The notes below the pieces were generated by a model. The model was not told the origin of the DNA and did no database searches. It saw nothing but the letters and a program-made list of their open reading frames with translations. 64,000 nucleotides of DNA from Cornus controversa (Eukaryota > Streptophyta > Magnoliopsida > Cornales > Cornaceae): NCBI GenBank assembly GCA_026545225.1, contig CM048848.1:50265806-50329805 (forward strand). The letters run 5' to 3'. The translations under genes and the position numbers were made by a program. Positions 14,209 through 28,193 of the stretch are shown here, in pieces. The number at the start of each line of letters is the position of its first letter. The first letter of the stretch is position 1.

Positions 14209-17200
14209 GAATTCAAAGTCATGAAATTTCAAACATAAATGAATTGTACGAAAATGCTGATGTGGATATGAAAAATTAACGTTTATTTTATTCAACTACG
14301 CAAAATACCATTACTATTTTGACAACCAGTGATAAAAGAAAAAAATAAACTAAATTGTGATCACGAGTTTTGAAAATAGTCTTGCCTACGTGCACAAAAT
14401 TGGTGATGCAAAAATGGATATCGAGTTTGATAACCTGATCGGCTAAGGATAGTTTATTTAATAAGTAAAATAAAATAAATTGATAACAAAAGAGAAGGGC
14501 TAATAATGATTGGAGTAGGGAAAATTACAAATACGTGGACTTTTGGAATCAAATTTACAAATGCATGAAGTCAAAGTGATGAAATTTTAAAAAAATGAAT
14601 TGTCCTAAAATGGTGATGTAGATATGAAAAAATACTGTTTATTTTATTACAGTACACAAACTACTCTAAATATTTTCACAAATAGTGATAAAAAAAAAGT
14701 GAAAAAACTAAATTTTGATCATTTGTTAGCAAAATAGTATTCACAAAAAGGGGTACCTCTATTCTTAAAAATGGTGCCGACGTGCAAAAAAATAGTCATT
14801 TGATGATGATAATTTGATCATATTTTCAAAAGAGAAAGGCAAATAATTATTAGAATATATAAAATTACAAATACATGGACTTCTGGAGTCTAATTTACAA
14901 ATGCATGAAGTCAAATTAATGGAATTTCAAAAAAATCAATTGTCCGATAATGTTGATGTGGATCTGAAAAATACAGTATATTTTATTCTAGTACACAAAC
15001 TATTCATACTATCTTAACCACCTGTAATAAAAAATAAAAAAACCTAAATTTTGAAATGTTCTTCACAAAAAGTTGAACCTCTATCCACAAAAGTGGTCCG
15101 TACTTTCACAAAACTGGTAATGGCAAATTTGAGTCATCTAATGATGATAATTTGATCATATTCTCAAATCATATGTATTGGTCATTGAGAGATTACTACT
15201 ACATGAGTACTTTAATATGTGTTTAATGTTATTACTTTTTTTGTTGTAATAACCCAACGGATATATGATTTGATAACCTGATCGACTAAGGATTGTTTTT
15301 TTCAAAAAATATAATAAAATAAATTGATATCAAAAGAGAAGGGCAAATAATGATTAGAATACAAAAAATTACAAATACATGGACTTCTGGATTCTAATTT
15401 ACAAATTCATGAAGTCAAATTAATGGAATTTCAAAAAAATCAATTATCCGATAATATTGATGTGGATCTGAAAAAATACAGTATATTTTATTCTACTACC
15501 CAAACTATTCATACTATTTTAACCACCTGTAATAAAAAATAAAAAAACCTAAATTTTGAAATGTTCTTCACAATAAGTTGAACCTCTATCCACAAAAGTG
15601 GTCCATACTTTCACAAAACTGGTAATGGGAAATTTGAGTCATCTAATGATGATAATTTGATCATATTCTCAAATCATATGTATTGGTCATTGAGAGATTA
15701 CTACTACATGAGTACTTTAATATATGTTTAATGTTATTACTTTTTTTGTTGTAATAACCCAACGGATATATGATTTGATAACCTCATCGACTAAGGATTG
15801 TTTTTTTCAAAAAATATAATAAAATAAATTGATATCAAAAGAGAAGGGCAAATAATGATTAGAATACAAAAAATTACAAATACATGGACTTTTGGATTCT
15901 AATTTACAAATTCATGAAGTCAAATTAATGGAATTTCAAAAAAATCAATTATCCGGTAATGTTGATGTGGATCTGCAAAAATACAGTATATTTTATTCTA
16001 CTACACAAACTATTCATACTATTTTAACCACCTGTAATAAAAAATAAAAAAACCTAAATTAACCTCTATCCACAATAAGTGTTCCATACTTTCACAAAAC
16101 TGGTAATGAGAAATTTGAGGCATCTAATGATGATAATTTGATCATATTCTCAAATCATATGTATTGGTCATTGAGAGATTACTACTAGATGGGTACTTTA
16201 ATATATGTTTAATGTTATTACTTTTTTTGTTGTAATAACCCAACGGATATTTGATTTGATAACCTGATCGACTAAGAATTGTTTTTTTCAAAAGATATAA
16301 TAAAATAAATTGATATCAAAAGAGCAGGGCAAACAAAAAATTACACATACATGGACTTTTGGATTCTAATTTACAAATTCATGAAGTCAAATTAATGGAA
16401 TTTCAAAAAAATCAATTATCCGATAATGTTGATGTGGATCTGAAAAAATACAGTATATTTTATTCTAGTACACAAACTATTCATACTATTTTAGCCACCT
16501 GTAATAAAAAATAAACAAACCTAAATTAACCTCTATCCACAATAAGTGTTCCATACTTTCACAAAACTGGTAATGAGAAATTTGAGTCATTTAATGATGA
16601 TAATTTGATCATATTCTCAAATCATATGTATTGGTCATTGAGAGATTACTACTACATGAGTACTTTAATAAATGTTTAATGTTATTACTTTTTTTGATGT
16701 AATAACCCAACGGATATCTGATTTGATAACCTGATCGACTAAGAATTGTTTTTTTCAAAAAATATAATAAAATAAATTGATATCAAAAGAGAAGGGCAAA
16801 TAATGATTAGAATACAAAAAATTACAAATACATGGACTTTTGGATTCTAATTTACAAATTCATGAAGTCAAATTAATGGAATTTCAAAAAAATCAATTGT
16901 CCGATAATGTTTTTGTGGATGTGAAAAAATACGGTTTATTTTATTCTACTACACAAACTGTTCATATTATTTTGACAGCTTGTGATAAAAAAAATAAAAA
17001 TAAAAAAACTAAATTTTTAAATATTTTTCACAAAAAGTTGTACGCCTATCCACAAAAGTGGTGCATACGTGCACAAAAAAGGTAATGAAAAATTTGAGTC
17101 ATCTGATGACGATAATTTGATCAGATTCTAAAATAATATTTATTTGTCATTGAGAAATTACTACTACATGAGTACTTTCATATATGTTTAATGTTGTTCC

Positions 17201-17378
17201 TTTTTTTGATCTAATAACTGAACGGATATTTGATTTGATAACCTGATCGACAATGAATTTTTTTTTTTTAAATATAATAAAATAAAATAAATTGATATCA
17301 GAAAAAAAGGGCAAATAATCATTAGAATAGGGAAAATTACAAAAACATGGACTTTTGGAGTTTAATTTACAAATGCAT
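14209..17378 (+). repeat. HOR 7: A-B-C-C-D-D-E
   Basis: A 3170 bp unit with C and D each doubled. The second D starts after a short deletion near 16330, where GGGCAAACAAAAAATTACAC replaces the usual longer sequence. Confidence 0.9.
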
Positions 17379-19096
17379 GAATTCAAAGTCATGAAATTTC
17401 AAACATAAATGAATTGTACGAAAATGCTGATGTGGATATGAAAAATTAACGTTTATTTTATTCAAGTACGCAAAATACCATTACTATTTTGACAACCAGT
17501 GATAAAAAAAAAATCAACTAAATTGTGATCACGAGTTTTGAAAATAGTTTTGCCTACGTGCACAAAATTGGTGATGCAAAAATGGATATCGAGTTTGATA
17601 ACCTGATCGGCTAAAGATAGTTTATTTAATAAGTAAAATAAAATAAATTGATAACAAAAGAGAAGGGCAAATAATGATTGGAGTAGGGAAAATTACAAAT
17701 ACGTGGACTTTTGGAATCAAATTTACAAATGCATGAAGTCAAAGTCATGAAATTTTAAAAAAATGAATTGTCCTAAAATGGTGATGTAGATATGAAAAAA
17801 TACTGTTTATTTTATTCCAGTACACAAACTACTCTAAATATTTTCACAAATAGTGATAAAAAAAACAAAGAGAAAAAACTAAATTTTGATCATTTGTTCG
17901 CAAAATAGTCTTCACAAAAAGGGGTACCGCTATTCATAAAAGTGGTGCCGACGTGCAAAAAAATAGTCATTTGATGATGATAATTTGATCATATTTTCAA
18001 AAGAGAAAGGCAAATAATTATTAGAATATATAAAATTACAAATACATGGACTTTTGGAGTCTAATTTACAAATGCATGAAGTCAAATTAATGGAATTTCA
18101 AAAAAATCAATTGTCCGATAATGTTGATGTGGATCTGAAAAAATACAGTATATTTTATTCTAGTACACAAACTATTCATACTATTTTAACCACCTGTAAT
18201 AAAAAATAAAAAAACCTAAATTTTGAAATATTTTTCACAAAAAGTTGAACCTCTATCCACAAAAGTGGTCCATACTTTCACAAAACTGGTAATGAGAAAT
18301 TTAAGTCATCTAACGATGATAATTTGATCACATTCTGAAATCATTTGTATTGGTCATTGAGAGATTACTACTACATGAGTACTTTAATATATGTTTAATG
18401 TTATTACTTTTTTTGTTGTAATAACCCAACGGATATCTGATTTGATAACCTCATCGACTAAGGATTGTTTTTTCAGATAATATAATAAAATAAATTGATA
18501 TCAAAAGAGAAGGGCAAATAATGATTAGAATACAAAAAATTACAAATACATGGACTTTTGGATTCTAATTTACAAATTCATGAAGTCAAATTAATGGAAT
18601 TTCAAAAAATCAATTGTCCGATAATGTTTATGTGGATGTGAAAAAATACGGTTTATTTTATTCTAGTACACAAACTATTCATATTATTTTGACAGCCTGT
18701 GATAAAAAAAATAAAAATAAAAAAACTAAATTTTTAAATATTTTTCACAAAAAGTTGTACGCCTATCCACAAAAGTGGTGCATACGTGCACAAAAAAGGT
18801 AATGAAAAATTTGAGTCATCTGATGACGATAATTTGATCAGATTCTAAAATAATATTTATTTGTCATTGAGAAATTACTACTACATGAGTACTTTCATAT
18901 ATGTTTAATGTTGTTCCTTTTTTTGATCTAATAACTGAACGGATATTTGATTTGATAACCTGATCGACAATGGATTATTTTTTTTTAAAATATAATAAAA
19001 TAAAATAAATTGATATCAGAAGAAAAGGGCAAATAATCATTAGAATAGGGAAAATTACAAAAACATGGACTTTTGGAGTTTAATTTACAAATGCAT
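17379..19096 (+). repeat. HOR 8: A-B-C-E (contracted)
   Basis: A second contracted HOR of 1718 bp. Its C is again a C/C2 mosaic: it starts as C and ends with TAAGTCATCTAACGATG and ACATTCTGAAATC. Confidence 0.9.
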
Positions 19097-21320
19097 GAAG
19101 TCAAAGTCATGAAATTTCATACATAAATGAATTGTACGAAAATGCTGATGTGGATATGAAAAATTAACGTTTATTTTATTCAAGTACGCAAAATACCATT
19201 ACTATTTTGACAACCAGAGATAAAAAAAAAAAATCAACTAAATTGTGATCACGAGTTTTGAAAATAGTCTTGCCTACGTGCACAAAATTGGTGATGCAAA
19301 AATGGATATCGAGTTTGATAACCTGATTGGCTAAGGATAGTTTATTTAATAAGTAAAATAAAATAAATTGATAACAAAAGAGAAGGGCAAATAATGATTG
19401 GAGTAGGGAAAATTACAAATACGTGGACTTTTGGAATCAAATTTACAAATGCATGAAGTCAAAGTGATGAAATTTTAAAAAAATGAATTGTCCTAAAATG
19501 GTGATGTAGATATGAAAAAATACTGTTTATTTTATTACAGTACACAAACTACTCTAAATATTTTCACAAATAGTGATAAAAAAAAAAGAGAGAAAAAACT
19601 AAATTTTGATCATTTGTTAGCAAAATAGTATTCACAAAAAGGGGTACCTCTATTCATAAAAGTGGTGTCGACGTGCAAAAAAATAGTCATTTGATGATGA
19701 TAATTTGATCATATTTTCAAAAGAGAAAGGCAAATAATTATTAGAATATATAAAATTAAAAATACATGGACTTCTGGAGTCTAATTTACAAATGCATGAA
19801 GTCAAATTAATGGAATTTCAAAAAATCAATTGTCCGATAATGTTGATGTGGATCTGAAAAAATACAGTATATTTTATTCTAGTACACAAACTATTCATAC
19901 TATTTTAACCACCTGTAATAAAAAATAAAAAAACCTAAATTTTGAAATGTTCTTCACAAAAAGTTGAACCTCTATCCACAAAAGTGGTCCGTACTTTCAC
20001 AAAACTGGTAATGAGAAATTTGAGTCATCTAATGATGATAATTTGATCATATTCTCAAATCATATGTATTGGTCATTGAGAGATTACTACTACATGAGTA
20101 CTTTAATATATGTTTAATGTTATTACTTTTTTTGTTGTAATAACCCAACGGATATATGATTTGATAACCTCATCGACTAAGGATTGTTTTTTTCAAAAAA
20201 TATAATAAAATAAATTGATATCAAAAGAGAAGGGCAAATAATGATTAGAATACAAAAAATTACAAATACATGGACTTTTGGATTCTAATTTACAAATTCA
20301 TGAAGTCAAATTAATGGAATTTCAAAAAAATCAATTGTCCGATAATGTTGATGTGGATCGAAAAAAACACAGTATATTTTATTCTAGTACACAAACTATT
20401 CATACTATTTTAACCACCTGTAATAAAAAATAAAAAAACCTAAATTTTGAAATATTTTTCACAAAAAGTAGAACCTCTATCCACAAAAGTGGTCCATACT
20501 TTCACAAAACTGGTAATGAGAAATTTAAGTCATCTAACGATGATAATTTGATCACATTCTCAAATCATATGTATTGGTCAGTGAGAGATTACTACTACAT
20601 GAGTACTTTAATATATGTTTAATGTTATTACTTTTTTTGTTGTAATAACCCAACGGATATCTGATTTGATAACCTGATCGACTAAGGATTGTTTTTTTCA
20701 GAAAATATAATAAAATAAATTGATATCAAAAGAGAAGGGCAAATAATGATTAGAATACAAAAAATTACAAATACATGGACTTTTGGATTCTAATTTACAA
20801 ATTCATGAAGTCAAATTAATGGAATTTCAAAAAATCAATTGTCCGATAATGTTTATGTGGATGTGAAAAAATACGGTTTATTTTATTCTAGTACACAAAC
20901 TATTCATATTATTTTGACAGCCTGTGATAAAAAAAATAAAAATAAAAAAACTAAATTTTTAAATATTTTTCACAAAAAGTTGTACGCCTATCCACAAAAG
21001 TGGTGCATACGTGCACAAAAAAGGTAATGAAAAATTTGAGTCATCTGATGACGATAATTTGATCAGATTCTAAAATAATATTTATTTGTCATTGAGAAAT
21101 TACTACTACATGAGTACTTTCATATATGTTTAATGTTGTTCCTTTTTTTGATCTAATAACTGAACGGATATTTGATTTGATAACCTGATCGACAATGGAT
21201 TTTTTTTTTTTAAATATAATAAAATAAAATAAATTGATATCAGAAGAAAAGGGCAAATAATCATTAGAATAGGGAAAATTACAAAAACATGGACTTTTGG
21301 AGTTTAATTTACAAATGCAT
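19097..21320 (+). repeat. HOR 9: A-B-C-C2-E
   Basis: A 2224 bp unit. Its A, B and first C share rare variants with the next HOR: TTTCATACATAAATG, CAGAGATAAAA, CCTGATTGGC and GGTGTCGACG. Confidence 0.9.
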
Positions 21321-24300
21321 GAAGTCAAAGTCATGAAATTTCATACATAAATGAATTGTACGAAAATGCTGATGTGGATATGAAAAATTAACGTTTATTT
21401 TATTCAAGTACGCAAAATACCATTACTATTTTGACAACCAGAGATAAAAAAAAAAAATCAACTAAATTGTGATCACGAGTTTTGAAAATAGTCTTACCTA
21501 CGTGCACAAAATTGGTGATGCAAAAATGGATATCGAGTTTGATAACCTGATTGGCTAAGGATAGTTTATTTAATAAGTAAAATAAAATAAATTGATAACA
21601 AAAGAGAAGGGCAAATAATGATTGGAGTAGGGAAAATTACAAATACGTGGACTTTTGGAATCAAATTTACAAATGCATGAAGTCAAAGTGATGAAATTTT
21701 AAAAAAATGAATTGTCCTAAAATGGTGATGTAGATATGAAAAAATACTGTTTATTTTATTACAGTACACAAACTACTCTAAATATTTTCACAAATAGTGA
21801 TAAAAAAAAAAGAGAGAAAAAACTGAATTTTGATCATTTGTTAGCAAAATAGTATTCACAAAAAGGGGTACCTCTATTCATAAAAGTGGTGTCGACGTGC
21901 AAAAAAATAGTCATTTGATGATGATAATTTGATCATATTTTCAAAAGAGAAAGGCAAATAATTATTAGAATATATAAAATTAAAAATACATGGACTTCTG
22001 GAGTCTAATTTACAAATGCATGAAGTCAAATTAATGGAATTTCAAAAAAATCAATTGTCCGATAATGTTGATGTGGATCTGAAAAAATACAGTATATTTT
22101 ATTCTAGTACACAAACTATTCATACTATTTTAACCACCTGTAATAAAAAATAAAAAAACCTAAATTTTGAAATGTTCTTCACAAAAAGTTGAACCTCTAT
22201 CCACAAAAGTGGTCCGTACTTTCACAAAACTGGTAATGAGAAATTTGAGTCATCTAATGATGATAATTTGATCATATTCTCAAATCATATGTATTGGTCA
22301 TTGAGAGATTACTACTACATGAGTACTTTAATATATGTTTAATGTTATTACTTTTTTTGTTGTAATAACCCAACGGATATATGATTTGATAACCTCATCG
22401 ACTAAGGATTGTTTTTTTCAAAAAATATAATAAAATAAATTGATATCAAAAGAGAAGGGCAAATAATGATTAGAATACAAAAAATTACAAATACATGGAC
22501 TTTTGGATTCTAATTTACAAATTCATGAAGTCAAATTAATGGAATTTCAAAAAAATCAATTATCCGATAATGTTGATGTGGATCTGAAAAAATACAGTAT
22601 ATTTTATTCTACTACACAAACTATTCATACTATTTTAACCACCTGTAATAAAAAATAAAAAAACCTAAATTAACCTCTATCCACAATAAGTGTTCCATAC
22701 TTTCACAAAACTGGTAATGAGAAATTTGAGTCATCTAATGATGATAATTTGATCATATTCTCAAATCATATGTATTGGTCATTGAGAGATTACTACTACA
22801 TGAGTACTTTAATATGTGTTTAATGTTATTACTTTTTTTGTTGTAATAACCCAACGGATATATGATTTGATAACCTGATCGACTAAGGATTGTTTTTTTC
22901 AAAAAATATAATAAAATAAATTGATATCAAAAGAGAAGGGCAAATAATGATTAGAATACAAAAAATTACAAATACATGGACTTCTGGATTCTAATTTACA
23001 AATTCATGAAGTCAAATTAATGGAATTTCAAAAAAATCAATTATCCGATAATGTTGATGTGGATCTGAAAAAATACAGTATATTTTATTCTACTACCCAA
23101 ACTATTCATACTATTTTAACCACCTGTAATAAAAAATAAAAAAACCTAAATTTTGAAATGTTCTTCACAAAAAGTTGAACCTCTATCCACAAAAGTGGTC
23201 CATACTTTCACAAAACTGGTAATGAGAAATTTGAGTCATCTAATGATGATAATTTGATCATATTCTCAAATCATATGTATTGGTCATTGAGAGATTACTA
23301 CTACATGAGTACTTTAATATGTGTTTAATGTTATTACTTTTTTTGTTGTAATAACCCAACGGATATATGATTTGATAACCTGATCGACTAAGGATTGTTT
23401 TTTTCAAAAAATATAATAAAATAAATTGATATCAAAAGAGAAGGGCAAATAATGATTAGAATACAAAAAATTACAAATACATGGACTTCTGGATTCTAAT
23501 TTACAAATTCATGAAGTCAAATTAATGGAATTTCAAAAAAATCAATTATCCGATAATGTTGATGTGGATCTGAAAAAATACAGTATATTTTATTCTACTA
23601 CCCAAACTATTCATACTATTTTAACCACCTGTAATAAAAAATAAAAAAACCTAAATTAACCTCTATCCACAATAAGTGTTCCATACTTTCACAAAACTGG
23701 TAATGAGAAATTTGAGTCATCTAATGATGATAATTTGATCATATTCTCAAATCATTTGTATTGGTCATTGAGAGATTACTACTACATGAGTACTTTAATA
23801 TATGTTTAATGTTATTACTTTTTTTGTTGTAATAACCCAACGGATATCCGATTTGATAACCTGATCGACTAAGAATTGTTTTTTTCAAAAAATATAATAA
23901 AATAAATTGATATCAAGAGAGAAGGGCAAATAATGATTAGAATACAAAAAATTACAAATACATGAACTTCTGGATTCTAATTTACAAATTCATGAAGTCT
24001 AATTAATGGAATTTAAAAAAAATCAATTGTCCGATAATGTTGATGTGGATCGGAAAAAACACAGTATATTTTATTCTAGTACACAAACTATTCATACCAT
24101 TTTAACCACCTGTAATAAAAAATTAAAAAACCTAAATTTTGAAATATTTTTCACAAAAAGTAGAACCTCCATCCACAAAAGTGGTCCATACTTTCACAAA
24201 ACTGGTAATGAGAAATTTAAGTCATCTAACGATGATAATTTGATCACATTCTCAAATCATATGTATTGGTCATTCAGAGATTACTACTACATGAGTACTT

Positions 24301-25011
24301 TAATATATGTTTAATGTTATTACTTTTTTTGTTGTAATAACCCAACGGATATCTGACTTGATAACCTGATCGACTAAGGATTGTTTTTTTCAGAAAATAT
24401 AATAAAATAAATTGATATCAAAAGAGAAGGGCAAATAATGATTAGAATACAAAAAATTACAAATACATGGACTTTTGGATTCTAATTTACAAATTCAAGA
24501 AGTCAAATTAATGGAATTTCAAAAAATCAATTGTCCGATAATGTTTATGTGGATCTTAAAAAATACGGTTTATTTTATTCTAGTACACAAACTATTCATA
24601 TTATTTTGACAGCCTGTGATAAAAAAAATAAAAATAAAAAAACTAAATTTTTAAATATTTTTCACAAAAAGTTGTACGCCTATCCACAAAAGTGGTGCAT
24701 ACGTGCACAAAAAAGGTAATGAAAAATTTGAGTCATTTGATGACGATAATTTGATCAGATTCTAAAATAATATTTATTTGTCATTGAGAAATTACTACTA
24801 CATGAGTACTTTCATATATGTTTAATGTTGTTCCTTTTTTTGATCTAATAACTGAACGGATATTTGATTTGATAACCTGATCGACAATGGATTTTTTTTT
24901 TTAAATATAATAAAATAAAATAAATTGATATCAGAAAAAAAGGGCAAATAATCATTAGAATAGGGAAAATTAGAAAAACATGGACTTTCGGAGTTTAATT
25001 TACAAATGCAT
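21321..25011 (+). repeat. HOR 10: A-B-C-D-C-D-C2-E (longest)
   Basis: The longest HOR, 3691 bp with eight monomers. The first ~1.2 kb is nearly a copy of HOR 9 at an offset of 2224 bp. The repeated C-D pair shows that a dimer was added. Confidence 0.9.
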
Positions 25012-28000
25012 GAATTCAAAGTCATGAAATTTCAAACATAAATGAATTGTACGAAAATTCTGACGTGGATATGAAAAATTAACGTTTATTTTATTCAAGT
25101 ACGCAAAATACCATTACTATTTTGACAACCAGTGATAAAAAAAAAATCAACTAAATTGTGATCACGAGTTTTGAAAATAGTCTTGCCTACGTGCACAAAA
25201 TTGGTGATGCAAAAATGGATATCGAGTTTGATAACCTGATCGGCTAAGGATAGTTTATTTAATAAGTAAAATAAAATAAATTGATAACAAAAGAGAAGGG
25301 CAAATAATGATTGGAGTAGGGAAAATTACAAATACGTGGACTTTTGGAATCAAATTTACAAATGCATGAAGTCAAAGTCATGAAATTTTAAAAAAATGAA
25401 TTGTCCTAAAATGGTGATGTAGATAAGAAAAAATACTGTTTATTTTATTCCAGTACACAAACTACTCTAAATATTTTCACAAATAGTGATAAAAAAAAAA
25501 GAGAAAAAACTAAATTTTGATCATTTGTTCGCAAAATAGTCTTCACAAAAAGGGGTACCTCTATTCATAAAAGTGGTGCCGACGTGCAAAAAAATAGTCA
25601 TTTTATGATGATAATTTGATCATATTTTCAAAAGAGAAAGGCAAATAATTATTAGAATATATAAAATTACAAATACATGGACTTTTGGAGTCTAATTTAC
25701 AAATGCATGAAATCAAATTAATGGAATTTCAAAAAAATCAATTGTCCGATAATGTTGATGTGGATCTGAAAAAATACAGTATATTTTATTCTAGTACAAA
25801 AACTATTCATACTATTTTAACCACCTGTAATAAAAAATAAAAAAACCTAAATTTTGAAATATTTTTCACAAAAAGTTGAACCTCTATCCACAAAAGTGGT
25901 CCATACTTTCACAAAACTGGTAATGAGAAATTTGAGTCATCTAATGATGATAATTTGATCATATTCTCAAATCATATGTATTGGTCATTGAGAGATTACT
26001 ACTACATGAGTACTTTAATATATGTTTAATGTTATTACTTTTTTTGTTGTAATAACCCAACGGATATCTGATTTGATAACCTGATCGACTAAGGATTGTT
26101 TTTTTCAAAAAATATAATAAAATAAATTGATATCAAAAGAGAAGGGCAAATAATGATTAGAATAAAAAAAATTACAAATACATGGACTTTTGGATTCTAA
26201 TTTACAAATTCATGAAGTCAAATTAATGGAATTTCAAAAAAATCAATTATCCGATAATGTTGATGTGGATCTGAAAAAATACAGTATATTTTATTCTACT
26301 ACCCAAACTATTCATACTATTTTAACCACCTGTAATAAAAAATAAAAAAACCTAAATTAACCTCTATCCACAATAAGTGTTCCATACTTTCACAAAACTG
26401 GTAATGAGAAATTTGAGTCATCTAATGATGATAATTTGATCATATTCTCAAATCATTTGTATTGGTCATTGAGAGATTACTACTACATGAGTACTTTAAT
26501 ATATGTTTAATGTTATTACTTTTTTTGTTGTAATAACCCAACGGATATCTGATTTGATAACCTGATCGACTATGGATTGTTTTTTTCAAAAAATATAATA
26601 AAATAAATTGATATCAAAAGAGGAGGTCAAATAATGATTAGAATACAAAGAATTACAAATACATGGACTTTTGGATTCTAATTTACAAATTCATGCAGTC
26701 AAATTAATGGAATTTCAAAAAAATCAATTATCCGATAATGTTGATGTGGATCTGAAAAAATACAGTATATTTTATTCTACTACACAAACTATTCATACTA
26801 TTTTAACCACCTTTAATAAAAAATAAAAAAACCTAAATTAACCTCTATCCACAATAAGTGTTCCATACTTTCACAAAACTGGTAATGAGAAATTTGAGTC
26901 ATCTAATGATGATAATTTGATCATATTCTCAAATCATATGTATTGGTCATTGAGAGATTACTACTACATGAGTACTTTAATATATGTTTAATGTTATTAC
27001 TTTTTTTGTTGTAATAACGCAACGGATATCTGATTTGAAAACCTGATCGACTAAGGATTATTTTTTTCAAAAAATATAATAAAATAAATTGATATCAAAA
27101 GAGAAGGGAAAATAATGATTAGAATACAAAAAATTACAAATACATGGACTTTTGGATTCTAAATTACAAATTCATGAAGTCAAATTAATGGAATTTCAAA
27201 AAAATCAATTGTCCGATAATGTTGATGTGGATCGGAAAAAACACAGTATATTTTATTCTAGTACACAAACTATTCATACTATTTTAACCACCTGTAATAA
27301 AAAATAAAAAAACCTAAATTTTGAAATATTTTTCATAGAAAGTAGAACCTCTATCCACAAAAGTGGTCCATACTTTCACAAAACTGGTAATGAGAAATTT
27401 AAGTCATCTAACGATGATAATTTGATCACATTCTCAAATCATATGTATTGGTCATTGAGAGATTACTACTACATGAGTACTTTAATATATGTTTAATGTT
27501 ATTATTTTTTTTGTTGTAATAACCCAACGGATATCTGATTTGATAACCTGATCGACTAAGGATTGTTTTTCTCAGAAAATATAATAAAATAAATTGATAT
27601 CAAAAGAGAAGGGCAAATAATGATTAGAGTACAAAAAATTACAAATACATGGACTTTTGGATTCTAATTTACAAATTCATGAAGTCAAATTAATGGAATT
27701 TCAAAAAATCAATTGTCCGATAATGTTTATGTGGATGTGAAAAAATATGGTTTATTTTATTCTAGTATACAAACTATTCATATTATTTTGACAGCCTGTG
27801 ATAAAAAAAATAAAAATAAAAAAACTAAATTTTTAAATATTTTTCACAAAAAGTTGTACGCCTATCCACAAAAGTGGTGCATACGTGCACAAAAAAGGTA
27901 ATGAAAAATTTGAGTCATCTGATGACGATAATTTGATCAGATTCTAAAATAATATTTATTTGTCATTGAGAAATTACTACTACATGAGTACTTTCATATA

Positions 28001-28193
28001 TGTTTAATGTTGTTCCTTTTTTTGATCTAATAACTGAACGGATATTTGATTTGATAACCTGATCGACAATGGATTTTTTTTTTTAAATATAATAAAATAA
28101 AATAAATTGATATCAGAAGAAAAGGGCAAATAATCATTAGAATAGGGAAAATTACAAAAACATGGACTTTCGGAGTTTAATTTACAAATGCAT
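25012..28193 (+). repeat. HOR 11: A-B-C-D-D-C2-E
   Basis: A 3182 bp unit with the same monomer order as HOR 5, but with different private variants, for example TCCGTATTTC missing and GAGGAGGTC near 26630. Confidence 0.9.
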
